Position numbers and translations under genes: made by a program. From Alistipes sp. (GTDB taxonomy: Bacteria; Bacteroidota; Bacteroidia; Bacteroidales; Rikenellaceae), in NCBI GenBank assembly GCA_022511355.1, contig JAFLRS010000041.1:1-12884 (forward strand): DNA of 12,884 bases, given 5' to 3'. Numbering within the stretch: the stretch's first letter is position 1; the number at the start of each line of letters is the position of its first letter. The notes under the pieces were generated by a model, which saw only the letters and a list, made by a program, of their open reading frames with translations, did no database searches and was not told the DNA's origin. Below, piece after piece: positions 1 to 6,741 of the stretch.

Positions 1-1474
1 TGTCCATGATGAATGCGGCCCGTGCAAGATAGCCCGAATCCTCCATGAACGAGATGAACAGATAGAGTATCATGATGTTGGGCAGGAAGACAATGACGCT
101 GCCCACGCCGCCGATTATGCCGTCGGCGATGAGGTCTTTGAGTATTCCGTCGGGCAGCAGCATACCGGCTCCGCGGCCCACAAGCTCCACCAGACGCGTC
201 ATCCACTCCTGAGGATAGGTGCCCAGACTGAATGTGCAGTAGAACATCAGACCCATAAGCAGAAAGAAGATGGGGAAACCCCACACGCGGTGCGTCACCA
301 ATGCGTCGATGGCGTCGGTGAGCCGCTGAACCTCCTGACCGGCAGGCGTATAGGTTTCCTTGAGGGCTCCCGACACGAATCCGTATTTGCGGTTGGCGAA
401 TGCCGTCTCCACATCCTCTTCCAGTTCTTCGGTTATGCGTCGTGCCTCGCGGTCGCGAATCTCGAGCCAGCGGTCGAAATCGGGGCATCCGGCCAGCATC
501 TTCTCTATCTCTTTGTCGCCCTCGAGCAGACGCATCGCGAAGTATCGCGGAGGAAACATCTTGGGCAGCTGCGCCCGCTGACGGTTCAGAGCGTCGCCCA
601 ACACCTTGAGCGACTCTTCGATTACCGCTCCCTGATTGATGTGGATGTGACGCACGCGGTCGTCGCGGTTTTCGTATACGTCTATCACCGTATCGAGGAG
701 CGATTCAATGCCGCGGCCGCTGCGGGCTACTACGGGGACCATCGGCACGCCGAGCATACGGCCCAGACTGTCGTGGTCGAGCGACGCTCCCGAGGCTTCC
801 AGTTCGTCGTACATATTCAGAGCCACCACCATTCGGGGGTTCATGTCGATGAGTTCGGCCGTGAGGTAGAGATTGCGTTCGAGATTCGAAGCCACCACCG
901 CATTGACCACCACGTCGGGCATATCGGTCTCCAAATGCCGGCGCACATACAGTTCTTCGGGGGTGTAGGCTGACAGGGCATAGGTTCCGGGCAGGTCGGT
1001 GACGGTAAATTCGTAACCTTTGTAGGAGCGGTGTCCGCGTTTGGCATCGACGGTCACGCCGCTGTAATTGCCTACGTGTTCGTGCCGTCCCGACATGGCG
1101 TTGAACAGTGAAGTTTTGCCGCTGTTGGGGTTGCCGACCAAAGCTATGTTGATGCGTTTGTGTTCGCGCGAGACGACGGTTTCGAGCAGATTCTCGACCG
1201 TATTGCTTTCGATTTTTTCATCGCGGAGCATACGGTCGGCTTCGGTTTGGGTTATGATGACGACCATTTCGGCTTCGGAGCGTCGCAGGGATATGTCATA
1301 GCCCATGATTTTGTAATCGATAGGGTCGAGCAGAGGGGCATTGAGGAGGACTTCGACGCGTTGTCCTCGCACGAATCCCATTTCCATGATTCGTCGTCGG
1401 AAGCCACCGTGTCCGAGGACCTTGAGTACCACGCCTGATTCACCAGCTTTGAGTTCCGAGAGTCGCATAACCAT
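1..1474 (-). CDS. feoB: FeoA-FeoB fusion, ferrous iron transporter (partial, C-terminus off the window)
   Basis: This inner-membrane, GTPase-coupled Fe(II) importer is read leftward. The first 491 codons are present and the frame stays open past base 1, so the C-terminal part is missing. Residues 3-75 form a FeoA-like SH3 domain (MRLSELKAGESG start). A FeoB G domain follows: G1 GNPNSGKT at 114-121, the switch threonine in SGVTV near 141, G3 DLPG at 160-163, and G4 NMYD at 220-223. The signature ASNLERNLYLT is near 195-205. From about residue 390 the chain becomes hydrophobic, and it breaks off in the FeoB gate segment MEDSGYLARAAFIMD. Two ATGs compete, at 1474 (MVMRLS) and 1468 (MRLS); the second fits FeoA better and neither has a clear Shine-Dalgarno site. 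FeoAB fusions are known in Bacteroidales. The family assignment is very secure. Confidence 0.96.
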   Translation of the reverse strand, partial: MVMRLSELKAGESGVVLKVLGHGGFRRRIMEMGFVRGQRVEVLLNAPLLDPIDYKIMGYDISLRRSEAEMVVIITQTEADRMLRDEKIESNTVENLLETVVSREHKRINIALVGNPNSGKTSLFNAMSGRHEHVGNYSGVTVDAKRGHRSYKGYEFTVTDLPGTYALSAYTPEELYVRRHLETDMPDVVVNAVVASNLERNLYLTAELIDMNPRMVVALNMYDELEASGASLDHDSLGRMLGVPMVPVVARSGRGIESLLDTVIDVYENRDDRVRHIHINQGAVIEESLKVLGDALNRQRAQLPKMFPPRYFAMRLLEGDKEIEKMLAGCPDFDRWLEIRDREARRITEELEEDVETAFANRKYGFVSGALKETYTPAGQEVQRLTDAIDALVTHRVWGFPIFFLLMGLMFYCTFSLGTYPQEWMTRLVELVGRGAGMLLPDGILKDLIADGIIGGVGSVIVFLPNIMILYLFISFMEDSGYLARAAFIMD

Positions 1475-1493
1475 TTGTTTGCAGTTCTGCCGG

Positions 1494-1524
1494 CAAAGAT
1501 AGCGCAAACGCACGTAATTAGCAA
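1494..1524 (-). promoter_or_regulatory. Bacteroidetes-type promoter for feoAB
   Basis: On the minus strand there is a TATCTTTG -7 box (1494-1501) matching TAnnTTTG. A TTG -33 core (1522-1524) lies 20 bp upstream of it. The box sits about 20 bp ahead of the feoAB start, giving a very short leader with no room for a riboswitch. The -7 match is exact, but the -33 is only a partial match to TTTG. Confidence 0.6.
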
Positions 1525-1550
1525 TCCCCAAAAATAGGGAATATGAATAT
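1523..1550. promoter_or_regulatory. Candidate operator: imperfect inverted repeat plus tandem GAATAT
   Basis: AATCCC (1523-1528) and GGGAAT (1537-1542) form an inverted repeat with an 8-bp spacer and one mismatch. It overlaps the -33 position of the feoAB promoter. Immediately beside it, GAATAT occurs twice in tandem (1539-1544 and 1545-1550). The place is right for a metal-responsive repressor such as a Fur or DtxR/IdeR homologue, but the sequence does not obviously match a known iron box. The regulatory role is an inference. Confidence 0.25.
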
Positions 1551-1610
1551 GAAAACGGAATGTTTTTTGCTTGAGGGAGTGGTGCCGGTGCATCGAACCG
1601 ATAAAATCGT

Positions 1611-1618
1611 TATATTTG
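1611..1618 (+). promoter_or_regulatory. -7 promoter box for the YtfJ-like gene
   Basis: TATATTTG is an exact match to TAnnTTTG and lies 24 bp before the ATG at 1643. I see no clear TTTG about 19-20 bp further upstream, so the -33 half is weak or absent. Confidence 0.5.
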
Positions 1619-1642
1619 CACAGCAATTAATTGTCGAAGATT

Positions 1643-2167
1643 ATGAAAATTAAAATTTTTATCACGACCGTGCTTTCGGTGTCGATGTGCGGCGTGCTCT
1701 TTGCTCAGAACCCCAAGCTGCCCGAAAAAGTGCAGAACGTGACCGTAAAAGATTTGGACGGAAAGGCGACACAAATTCCTCAGTTCGGCGAGAAAAATCT
1801 GCTTATTTTCTATATCGACCCCGACAAACACAAGCAAAATGAAGCTTTCACCTACGAACTGGAAGCAAACGGCCGTGCCGCAGGCGAGAATATTATGGGA
1901 TTGGGCATAATCAACCTCAAGGATGCCCCGATGGTGCCCAATGCACTGGCACGCTCGCTGGCCAAAAAACGCACCGAAAAGAACGGAGCCACAGTACTCG
2001 CCGACGAAACCGGCGCAGTGCGCGATTCGTGGAAACTGGGCGACTGCAACAATATGTTCGTGCTGCTGGTGGTGTCCAAAGAAGGCGAACTCGTCTATTG
2101 CAAGAAGGGCGAACTCTCGAACGCCGACAAAGAAGAGTTCTACGAATTTATTCAAGCCTACCGATAA
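1643..2167 (+). CDS. Secreted YtfJ-like thioredoxin-fold protein
   Basis: This is a 174-residue protein with a clear Sec signal peptide (MKIKIFITTV, then a hydrophobic stretch ending LFA-Q near residue 21), so it should lie in the periplasm or be secreted. The mature part begins with a strand and DLDGKATQIPQFG, followed by NLLIFYIDPDKHKQNEAF, GLGIINLKD, ATVLADETGAVRDSWKLGD and FVLLVVSKEGELVYCKKGELS. That order resembles the YtfJ family (PF09695), a thioredoxin-like group of unknown biochemical role. There is no CxxC motif; the two mature cysteines (in GDCNN and VYCKK) are far apart, so a classical disulfide reductase role is unlikely. A TTG codon at 1631 is in frame, but the ATG at 1643 gives a proper signal peptide. 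The gene diverges from feoAB and lies 93 bp before an outer-membrane barrel gene. The fold is fairly sure; the function is unknown. Confidence 0.75.
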   Translation: MKIKIFITTVLSVSMCGVLFAQNPKLPEKVQNVTVKDLDGKATQIPQFGEKNLLIFYIDPDKHKQNEAFTYELEANGRAAGENIMGLGIINLKDAPMVPNALARSLAKKRTEKNGATVLADETGAVRDSWKLGDCNNMFVLLVVSKEGELVYCKKGELSNADKEEFYEFIQAYR

Positions 2168-2169
2168 GC

Positions 2170-2190
2170 CGGCAGCGGCGTTCTGCCGCT
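2170..2190 (+). other. GC-rich hairpin between the YtfJ-like gene and the barrel gene
   Basis: Just after the YtfJ-like stop codon, two mutually exclusive small stems can form: CGGCAG (2170-2175) with CTGCCG (2183-2188), or AGCGGC (2174-2179) with GCCGCT (2185-2190). No T-run follows, so it is not a standard intrinsic terminator. It might attenuate or process the transcript, or be incidental in GC-rich DNA. I see no promoter in the 2168-2260 gap. Confidence 0.25.
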
Positions 2191-2260
2191 CCGCCATCCG
2201 CCCCGCTGACCTCCGAAGAGACCTCGTGAAGATTGCAGTCGGTTAAAAATTGCATATTCA

Positions 2261-3430
2261 GTGAGGTTGTTTGCGACACTGCTGTTTGCGGCAGTGCTGG
2301 TGTCGGCCGTGCCGGCAGAAGGCGCTGCACATGACGATAAGATACAAAGCGAAGAACCGCGCCGAAAAAATGTTTTTCGGCGCGTGTTCGATTATTTCGA
2401 ACGCTCCAACATCGACCGCACATTCGAAAAACGAATGGATTTCACATTCGTGGGCGGACCATCCTATTCGAGTACCACCAATCTCAGTCTGGGACTGCTG
2501 GCGGCGGGACTCTACCGCACCGACCGTTCCGATTCCCTTGCTTCGCGTTCCGACATCTCGCTCTTCGCCAACGTCTCGATAAGCGGATATTACTATGTAG
2601 GAATCTCGGGCAACACCTTTTTCAACCGCGACCGCCATCGTCTCGAATTCGAAACCGGATTCCGTTCCCGACCCTCGCTGTGGTGGGGCACGGGGTACGA
2701 GGCGGCCGTAAACAACGCCGCGGCGACACTCACGTCGAAACGCTATGCGGCGGACATCCGATACAAATACCGTCTTGCGGGCAGGTTTCATGCCGGCGTG
2801 TCGGTCGGATTCGACAGTTCGCGCGCGTACCGTCTGAGCCGGCCCGAATATCTCGACGGCGAACGCGGCGAATATACCGCCGCCGAATTGGGCATCTTCG
2901 CCGAATACGATTCGCGCGATGTGGTTACGCAACCCTTTCGGGGTTGTTGCGTGAGCGTGGCGGGAGTGGTGCTGCCGTCATGGATGAGCAACTGCGGACG
3001 CACGTTGTGGCGGGCCGAGATTACTGCGGCGGGTTATCTGCCGGTGTGGCGCGGAGGAGTGCTGGCGGCGGAGTTTTACGGTCGGTTTTCGTCGCGGGGC
3101 ACGCCGTGGAGTCTCAATTCGCAGTTGGGCGGCGGAATGCGTATGCGGGGTTACTACGAGGGTCGTTTCAACGATTTGAATATGATTGAGATGCAGTTGG
3201 AGTGGCGTCAGCGCATATGGCGCCGCATAGGCTGCGTTCTGTGGGCGGGTGCGGGCAATGTCTTCGGAACCGACGGACTCATGCTGCGACGGACGCTGCC
3301 CAATTACGGTGCGGGATTGCGCTGGGAGCTGAAAAAACGTATGAATATTCGTGTCGATTGCGGGTTTGGCAAAAAAATCGCAGGCAGACGCATAAACGGA
3401 TTCATAATGTCGTTGAATGAGGCTTTTTAG
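2261..3430 (+). CDS. Omp85/BamA-like outer-membrane beta-barrel protein without POTRA domains
   Basis: This 389-residue protein has a signal peptide (residues 1 to about 22, MRLFATLLFAAVLVSAVPAEG), a short charged linker (RRKNVFRRVFDYFERSNIDR), then alternating amphipathic strands ending in Phe, as expected of an outer-membrane barrel. The YDSRD motif at 216-220 and MRGYYEGRF at 295-303, which occupies the place of the VRGF/VRGY loop of Omp85 proteins, support the D15/BamA-TamA superfamily. There are no POTRA repeats and the length is about half that of BamA, so it is not the essential BamA. Three cysteines (GCC at 228-230 and C245) are unusual for a barrel. The start is a GTG at 2261; no ATG lies near by in frame, and this start yields a good signal peptide. 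Its end overlaps the start of the phosphoethanolamine transferase gene by 14 bp. The exact role, whether lipid or protein export or an orphan porin, is unknown. Confidence 0.8.
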   Translation: MRLFATLLFAAVLVSAVPAEGAAHDDKIQSEEPRRKNVFRRVFDYFERSNIDRTFEKRMDFTFVGGPSYSSTTNLSLGLLAAGLYRTDRSDSLASRSDISLFANVSISGYYYVGISGNTFFNRDRHRLEFETGFRSRPSLWWGTGYEAAVNNAAATLTSKRYAADIRYKYRLAGRFHAGVSVGFDSSRAYRLSRPEYLDGERGEYTAAELGIFAEYDSRDVVTQPFRGCCVSVAGVVLPSWMSNCGRTLWRAEITAAGYLPVWRGGVLAAEFYGRFSSRGTPWSLNSQLGGGMRMRGYYEGRFNDLNMIEMQLEWRQRIWRRIGCVLWAGAGNVFGTDGLMLRRTLPNYGAGLRWELKKRMNIRVDCGFGKKIAGRRINGFIMSLNEAF

Positions 3431-5114
3431 GAGAGGCTGCAATGGTGGGGTGTCGGCGGTATGGCTGCTGACGCTGTGGGTGGCGGTATTGCTGCTGCCG
3501 TGCGCGGTGCTGGCCTTCACCGAACCGTGGCCCGTGCTGTCGAAGGCAGGCGGAGTGCTGATTGCAGGCGGAGTGTGCCTGCTTCTGACGGCAGCTCCGC
3601 GCAGAACGGCCGCAGCGGTGCTGGCCATGACCCCTTTGGCGGTGCTGTGCGCCGTACAGATAGTCCTGCTTTTTCTCTACGGAGGTTCGGTCATAGCCTC
3701 GGATATGTTCATCAACATGATGACCACCAATCGGGGCGAGGCGGGCGAAGTGCTTCACAATTTGTGGCCGGCGATAATCTTCGTATGTCTTGTCTATCTG
3801 CCTCTGCCGGTGTGGGCGGTGTGGCAGCTGCATCGCGGCTGCACCATACCCCGCAATGTGCGCCGGCAAGTGCTGCGTGCGGGTGCCGTGATTGCGGCGG
3901 CGGGTCTGACTCTGCTCACCTTCGAGGGCCGCCGTCGCGGAGGAGCCGCCGTCGCCGACGAGGTGTTCCCCGTGAATGCGGTGTGCAACATAGGCTATGC
4001 CGCGATGTGGGGTTCGCGGGTGAGGGGTTACGAATCCTCTTCGGAAAGGTTTTCGTTTCACGCTCTGCCGCGCGAACGGCGCGGCGAAGGTCGCGAGATA
4101 TACGTATATGTGATAGGCGAGGCTTCGCGTGCGGCCAACTGGCAGCTCTACGGCTACGGCCGCAAGACCAATCCGCGACTGGCCGAACGACAGGGACTCA
4201 CGCTCTTCCGCAACGTCACCACCCAGAGCAACGCCACTCACAAAAGCGTACCCATGCTGCTGTCGCCCGTAAGCACGCTGCAACAATACAATCTTTACTA
4301 TCTGAAGGGTCTGCCTTCGCTGTTCGGGGAGTCGGGATTCCGCACCTGCTTCCTTTCGAATCAGTCGCCGCAGGGGGCTATGGTGGACAAGCTGGCGGGT
4401 CAGGCCGACGAGGTGGTCTACATCGGCGCACCGCGTCGCGACGACCGTCTGCTGGCTCTGATGCGGGGCATCGTCGAGACCGACGACCAGCACGACCTTT
4501 TCATCGTGCTGCACTGCTACGGTTCGCATTACAGCTACAATCAACGCTATCCGCAGGAGTTCGCCCTATTCGGACCCGACGACGACATGACCATCGACAT
4601 CCGCAATGCCGACCGTCTGCGCAACGCCTACGACAATACGATTCTCTACACCGACCGCTTTCTCGACGAGGTGTTGGAGTATCTGTCGTCGCAGCCGTGC
4701 GCGTCGGCTCTGCTCTACTGTTCGGACCACGGCGAGGATTTGTTCGACGACGCGCGCGGACGCTTTCTGCACGCATCGCCTTCGGTGAGCTACTATCAGC
4801 TCCATGTGCCTTCGTTCGCGTGGTTTTCCGACGAGTATGCCCGCCGTTATCCCGAACGGTGCAGGGCCGCCGCGGCACACGCATCGTCGCCCGTCTCGAC
4901 TCACGCCATGTTCCACACGATGGCCGATATGGCGGGCATACGCAGTCCGTTCGTGGAGGCGGGGGTTTCGTTGGTGAACGGGGCTTTCCGCGAGAATGCC
5001 GAACGATACTATCTCGACGACCGCAACCGGGCCGTCAGAGTGTGCCGCCGCAGCGGATTCGCCGACGAAGACTGCCGCGAATTCCGACGCCGCGGAATTG
5101 TGCTTCCCGAGTGA
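3417..5114 (+). CDS. EptA/MCR-type phosphoethanolamine transferase (sulfatase fold)
   Basis: This is a 565-residue inner-membrane enzyme. About five membrane spans come first (roughly 13-33, 44-60, 64-88, 116-136, 153-168), and SDMFINMMTTNRGEA at 95-109 resembles the periplasmic loop of EptA proteins. The periplasmic alkaline-phosphatase-like domain carries the expected zinc and catalytic residues: E235 in VIGEASRAANW, nucleophile T274 in SNATHKSVPML, H371 in GSHYSYNQRYP, D437-H438 in CSDHGEDLF, and H452 in FLHASPS. Family members move phosphoethanolamine from phosphatidylethanolamine to lipid A or another glycan. The two cysteines that flank the nucleophile in EptA/MCR-1 are replaced here by Gln270 and Met280, so that disulfide is absent. 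The start overlaps the end of the barrel gene by 14 bp, implying translational coupling. The acceptor could be lipid A, a core sugar or another glycan; sequence alone cannot tell. Confidence 0.88.
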   Translation: MRLFRRGCNGGVSAVWLLTLWVAVLLLPCAVLAFTEPWPVLSKAGGVLIAGGVCLLLTAAPRRTAAAVLAMTPLAVLCAVQIVLLFLYGGSVIASDMFINMMTTNRGEAGEVLHNLWPAIIFVCLVYLPLPVWAVWQLHRGCTIPRNVRRQVLRAGAVIAAAGLTLLTFEGRRRGGAAVADEVFPVNAVCNIGYAAMWGSRVRGYESSSERFSFHALPRERRGEGREIYVYVIGEASRAANWQLYGYGRKTNPRLAERQGLTLFRNVTTQSNATHKSVPMLLSPVSTLQQYNLYYLKGLPSLFGESGFRTCFLSNQSPQGAMVDKLAGQADEVVYIGAPRRDDRLLALMRGIVETDDQHDLFIVLHCYGSHYSYNQRYPQEFALFGPDDDMTIDIRNADRLRNAYDNTILYTDRFLDEVLEYLSSQPCASALLYCSDHGEDLFDDARGRFLHASPSVSYYQLHVPSFAWFSDEYARRYPERCRAAAAHASSPVSTHAMFHTMADMAGIRSPFVEAGVSLVNGAFRENAERYYLDDRNRAVRVCRRSGFADEDCREFRRRGIVLPE

Positions 5115-5203
5115 TTTTTCGTCCGATTGCGGCCCCGTAACGCCGGCAGAGGGGTTCGGAACCGCTAAAAAATTGCAAAATGTGCATATTTTTATACCGA
5201 AAA

Positions 5204-5234
5204 TTTGTTTTGACGATAGATTTTTATACCTTTG
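5204..5234 (+). promoter_or_regulatory. Strong Bacteroidetes promoter for the Hc1-like gene
   Basis: TTTG (5204-5207) is followed after 19 bp by TACCTTTG (5227-5234), an exact match to the TTTG / TAnnTTTG consensus of the Bacteroidetes primary sigma factor. The region upstream (about 5166-5226) is strongly AT-rich against a GC-rich background, like an UP element. The leader then carries a perfect 10-bp palindrome, CAAATATTTG (5250-5259), seven bases before the ATG, in place of a Shine-Dalgarno site. This suggests high expression. Confidence 0.8.
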
Positions 5235-5266
5235 TTGCAAATTCAACTACAAATATTTGAAGAATT

Positions 5267-5443
5267 ATGAAAACACTGGTAGAACAAATCAATGCTCAGG
5301 TGGCTGCTTTCCAGGAGAACGCTGCTGCACAGGTAGAGAAGAACAACAAGGCTGCGGGTACCCGCGCACGCAAGGCTGCCCTCGAACTGACGAAGCTCCT
5401 CAAGGAGTTCCGCAAGGTGTCCGTTGCCGAGGCTAAGAAATAA
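5267..5443 (+). CDS. Histone H1-like Hc1-family DNA-binding protein
   Basis: This is a small basic protein of 58 residues, starting MKTLVEQINAQVAAF and ending VSVAEAKK. The N-terminal half is an amphipathic helix; the second half holds NNKAAGTRARKAALEL and LLKEFRKVSV, rich in Lys, Arg and Ala. It matches the short Bacteroidetes version of the histone H1-like Hc1 family (PF07432), whose chlamydial members condense DNA. Here it probably acts as an abundant nucleoid-associated protein; that role is inferred from the family. The gene stands alone as a transcription unit between a consensus promoter and a strong terminator. Its codon use (GCT, GGT, AAG, many preferred codons) differs from the GC-rich neighbours in the way expected of a highly expressed gene. 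The start ATG is certain, since the only frame upstream is non-coding. Confidence 0.88.
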   Translation: MKTLVEQINAQVAAFQENAAAQVEKNNKAAGTRARKAALELTKLLKEFRKVSVAEAKK

Positions 5444-5460
5444 TTTTACACGGCCTCAGT

Positions 5461-5493
5461 AAAAAACCGTCAGGATGCACTGACGGTTTTTTT
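5461..5493. terminator. Intrinsic terminator after the Hc1-like gene
   Basis: ACCGTCAG (5466-5473) pairs with CTGACGGT (5480-5487) around the loop GATGCA, followed by a run of T (5487-5493). The run of A at 5461-5466 means it could also stop transcription coming from the right. It lies 17 bp after the Hc1-like stop codon and 50 bp before the next gene. Confidence 0.92.
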
Positions 5494-5543
5494 GTACCGC
5501 TGCGGCGAAATACGAATCCTAACCCCCGAACAACAGCTACGAA

Positions 5544-6722
5544 GTGACCTCTGTTGCGAACATCACATTGTTGGCGGCACTCTTCGCTCTCGCACCCGCG
5601 GGAGTGTTGTGGTGCTGCTCCCGAATCCGCATTCTGGGCAAAATCGGCCCCGTACTGATTCTCTATATTATAGGTATAGCCATAGGCAATTCGGGACTCA
5701 TGCCCGACGACATGGCGCAGATGCAGGAGATTCTCTCGAGCGCTACGGTGCCGCTCGCCATTCCGCTCATGCTCTTCGGATGCACGCTGCGGCGGAGTAT
5801 CACCCGCTCGCAGATGCTGGCTTTGGTGACGGGACTGATTTCGGTGGTGGCTACGGTCGCCGCAGGCTATCTCATCTTCGGCAGCCGCATCGAACAGGGT
5901 GCGCGCATCGGAGGAATGCTCACGGGAGTATATACGGGCGGAACCATCAACCTCGCAGCCCTGAAAGCGATGCTCGGCGTGAACGAAAACACCTATATCC
6001 TCATCAACTCCTACGATATGCTGGTGTCGTTCCTCTATCTGACCTTTCTGCTGAGTGCGGGCATCAAGCTTTTCCGCAAGGTGCTGCCCTTCACCCCCGA
6101 CGGCCGCCGTGCCGGCAGGGAGGAGGATGCGGCCGCAGCGGAACGGGAGTCGTTCGACAACGTATCGTCGCCCTATTCGGGCCTCTTCACGCGCCGGGGC
6201 ATGAAGTCGGCAGGCACGCTGCTGGCCCTTACGCTCGCCATCTGCGCCGTGTCGGGAGGAGTCGCGCTGCTGCTGCCGCAGAGCCTCTTCATGACGGTCT
6301 TCATTCTGATGCTCACCACGCTCGGAATCGGATGCTCGTTCTGCCGGCGGATACGCGAAATGCGCTACGGCTACGACATCGGAATGTATCTCATCTACAT
6401 CTTCTGCATTACAGTCGCCTCGATGGCCAACCTCTCGGAATTCGACCTCGCAGGCGGCATCATGCTGCTGGGCTATCTGTCGTTCATCGTCTTCGGGTCG
6501 CTGCTGATGCAGGTGCTGTTCGCCGTCATACTGCGCATCGACGCCGATACGGTCATCATATCGTCGGTCGCCTTCATCAATTCGCCCCCGTTCGTGCCCA
6601 TGATTTCGGCCGCCATGCGCAACCGCAACGTGCTGGTGGGCGGTCTTACCATAGGAATCATAGGCTATGCCACGGGCAACTATCTCGGATTCCTGATGGC
6701 CGAACTACTCTCAATGATATAA
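5544..6722 (+). CDS. DUF819-family multi-pass membrane protein, probable permease
   Basis: This 392-residue inner-membrane protein has about ten or more hydrophobic segments in two blocks, separated by a charged, low-complexity cytoplasmic-type stretch near residues 185-220 (GRRAGREEDAAAAERESFDN). The motif YTGGTINLAAL at 130-140 in the first block, and the SPPFVPMISAAMRNRNVLVGG plus GYATGNYLG end (374-382), match the two inverted halves of the DUF819 family (PF05684, YjcL-like), related in fold to cation-antiporter-type carriers. The substrate is unknown. The start is a GTG at 5544; a stop in frame at 5520-5522 leaves no upstream ATG, and later TTG codons are less likely. It follows a terminator but shows no clear promoter of its own. 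It is followed after 19 bp by a second barrel gene and then by a GH110 enzyme, suggesting co-transcription. Confidence 0.85.
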   Translation: MTSVANITLLAALFALAPAGVLWCCSRIRILGKIGPVLILYIIGIAIGNSGLMPDDMAQMQEILSSATVPLAIPLMLFGCTLRRSITRSQMLALVTGLISVVATVAAGYLIFGSRIEQGARIGGMLTGVYTGGTINLAALKAMLGVNENTYILINSYDMLVSFLYLTFLLSAGIKLFRKVLPFTPDGRRAGREEDAAAAERESFDNVSSPYSGLFTRRGMKSAGTLLALTLAICAVSGGVALLLPQSLFMTVFILMLTTLGIGCSFCRRIREMRYGYDIGMYLIYIFCITVASMANLSEFDLAGGIMLLGYLSFIVFGSLLMQVLFAVILRIDADTVIISSVAFINSPPFVPMISAAMRNRNVLVGGLTIGIIGYATGNYLGFLMAELLSMI

Positions 6723-6741
6723 AACACACCCGCAACACAAC

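Noticed and set aside
290..973. A 227-codon plus-strand frame inside feoAB
   Set aside because: It is antisense to the FeoB G domain, whose G1, G3 and G4 motifs are clear on the minus strand.
3402..4544. A 380-codon minus-strand frame opposite the EptA-like gene
   Set aside because: It is a shadow of a recognised gene, Gln/His/Arg-rich, without a signal or motif.
3461..5140. A 559-codon plus-strand frame overlapping the EptA-like gene in another frame
   Set aside because: The translation is rich in Arg, Gly and Ser with no domain, whereas the other frame has all the catalytic residues of the transferase.
5520..5543. An upstream start for the DUF819 gene
   Set aside because: An in-frame stop at 5520-5522 and the absence of any ATG between it and 5544 leave the GTG as the earliest start.
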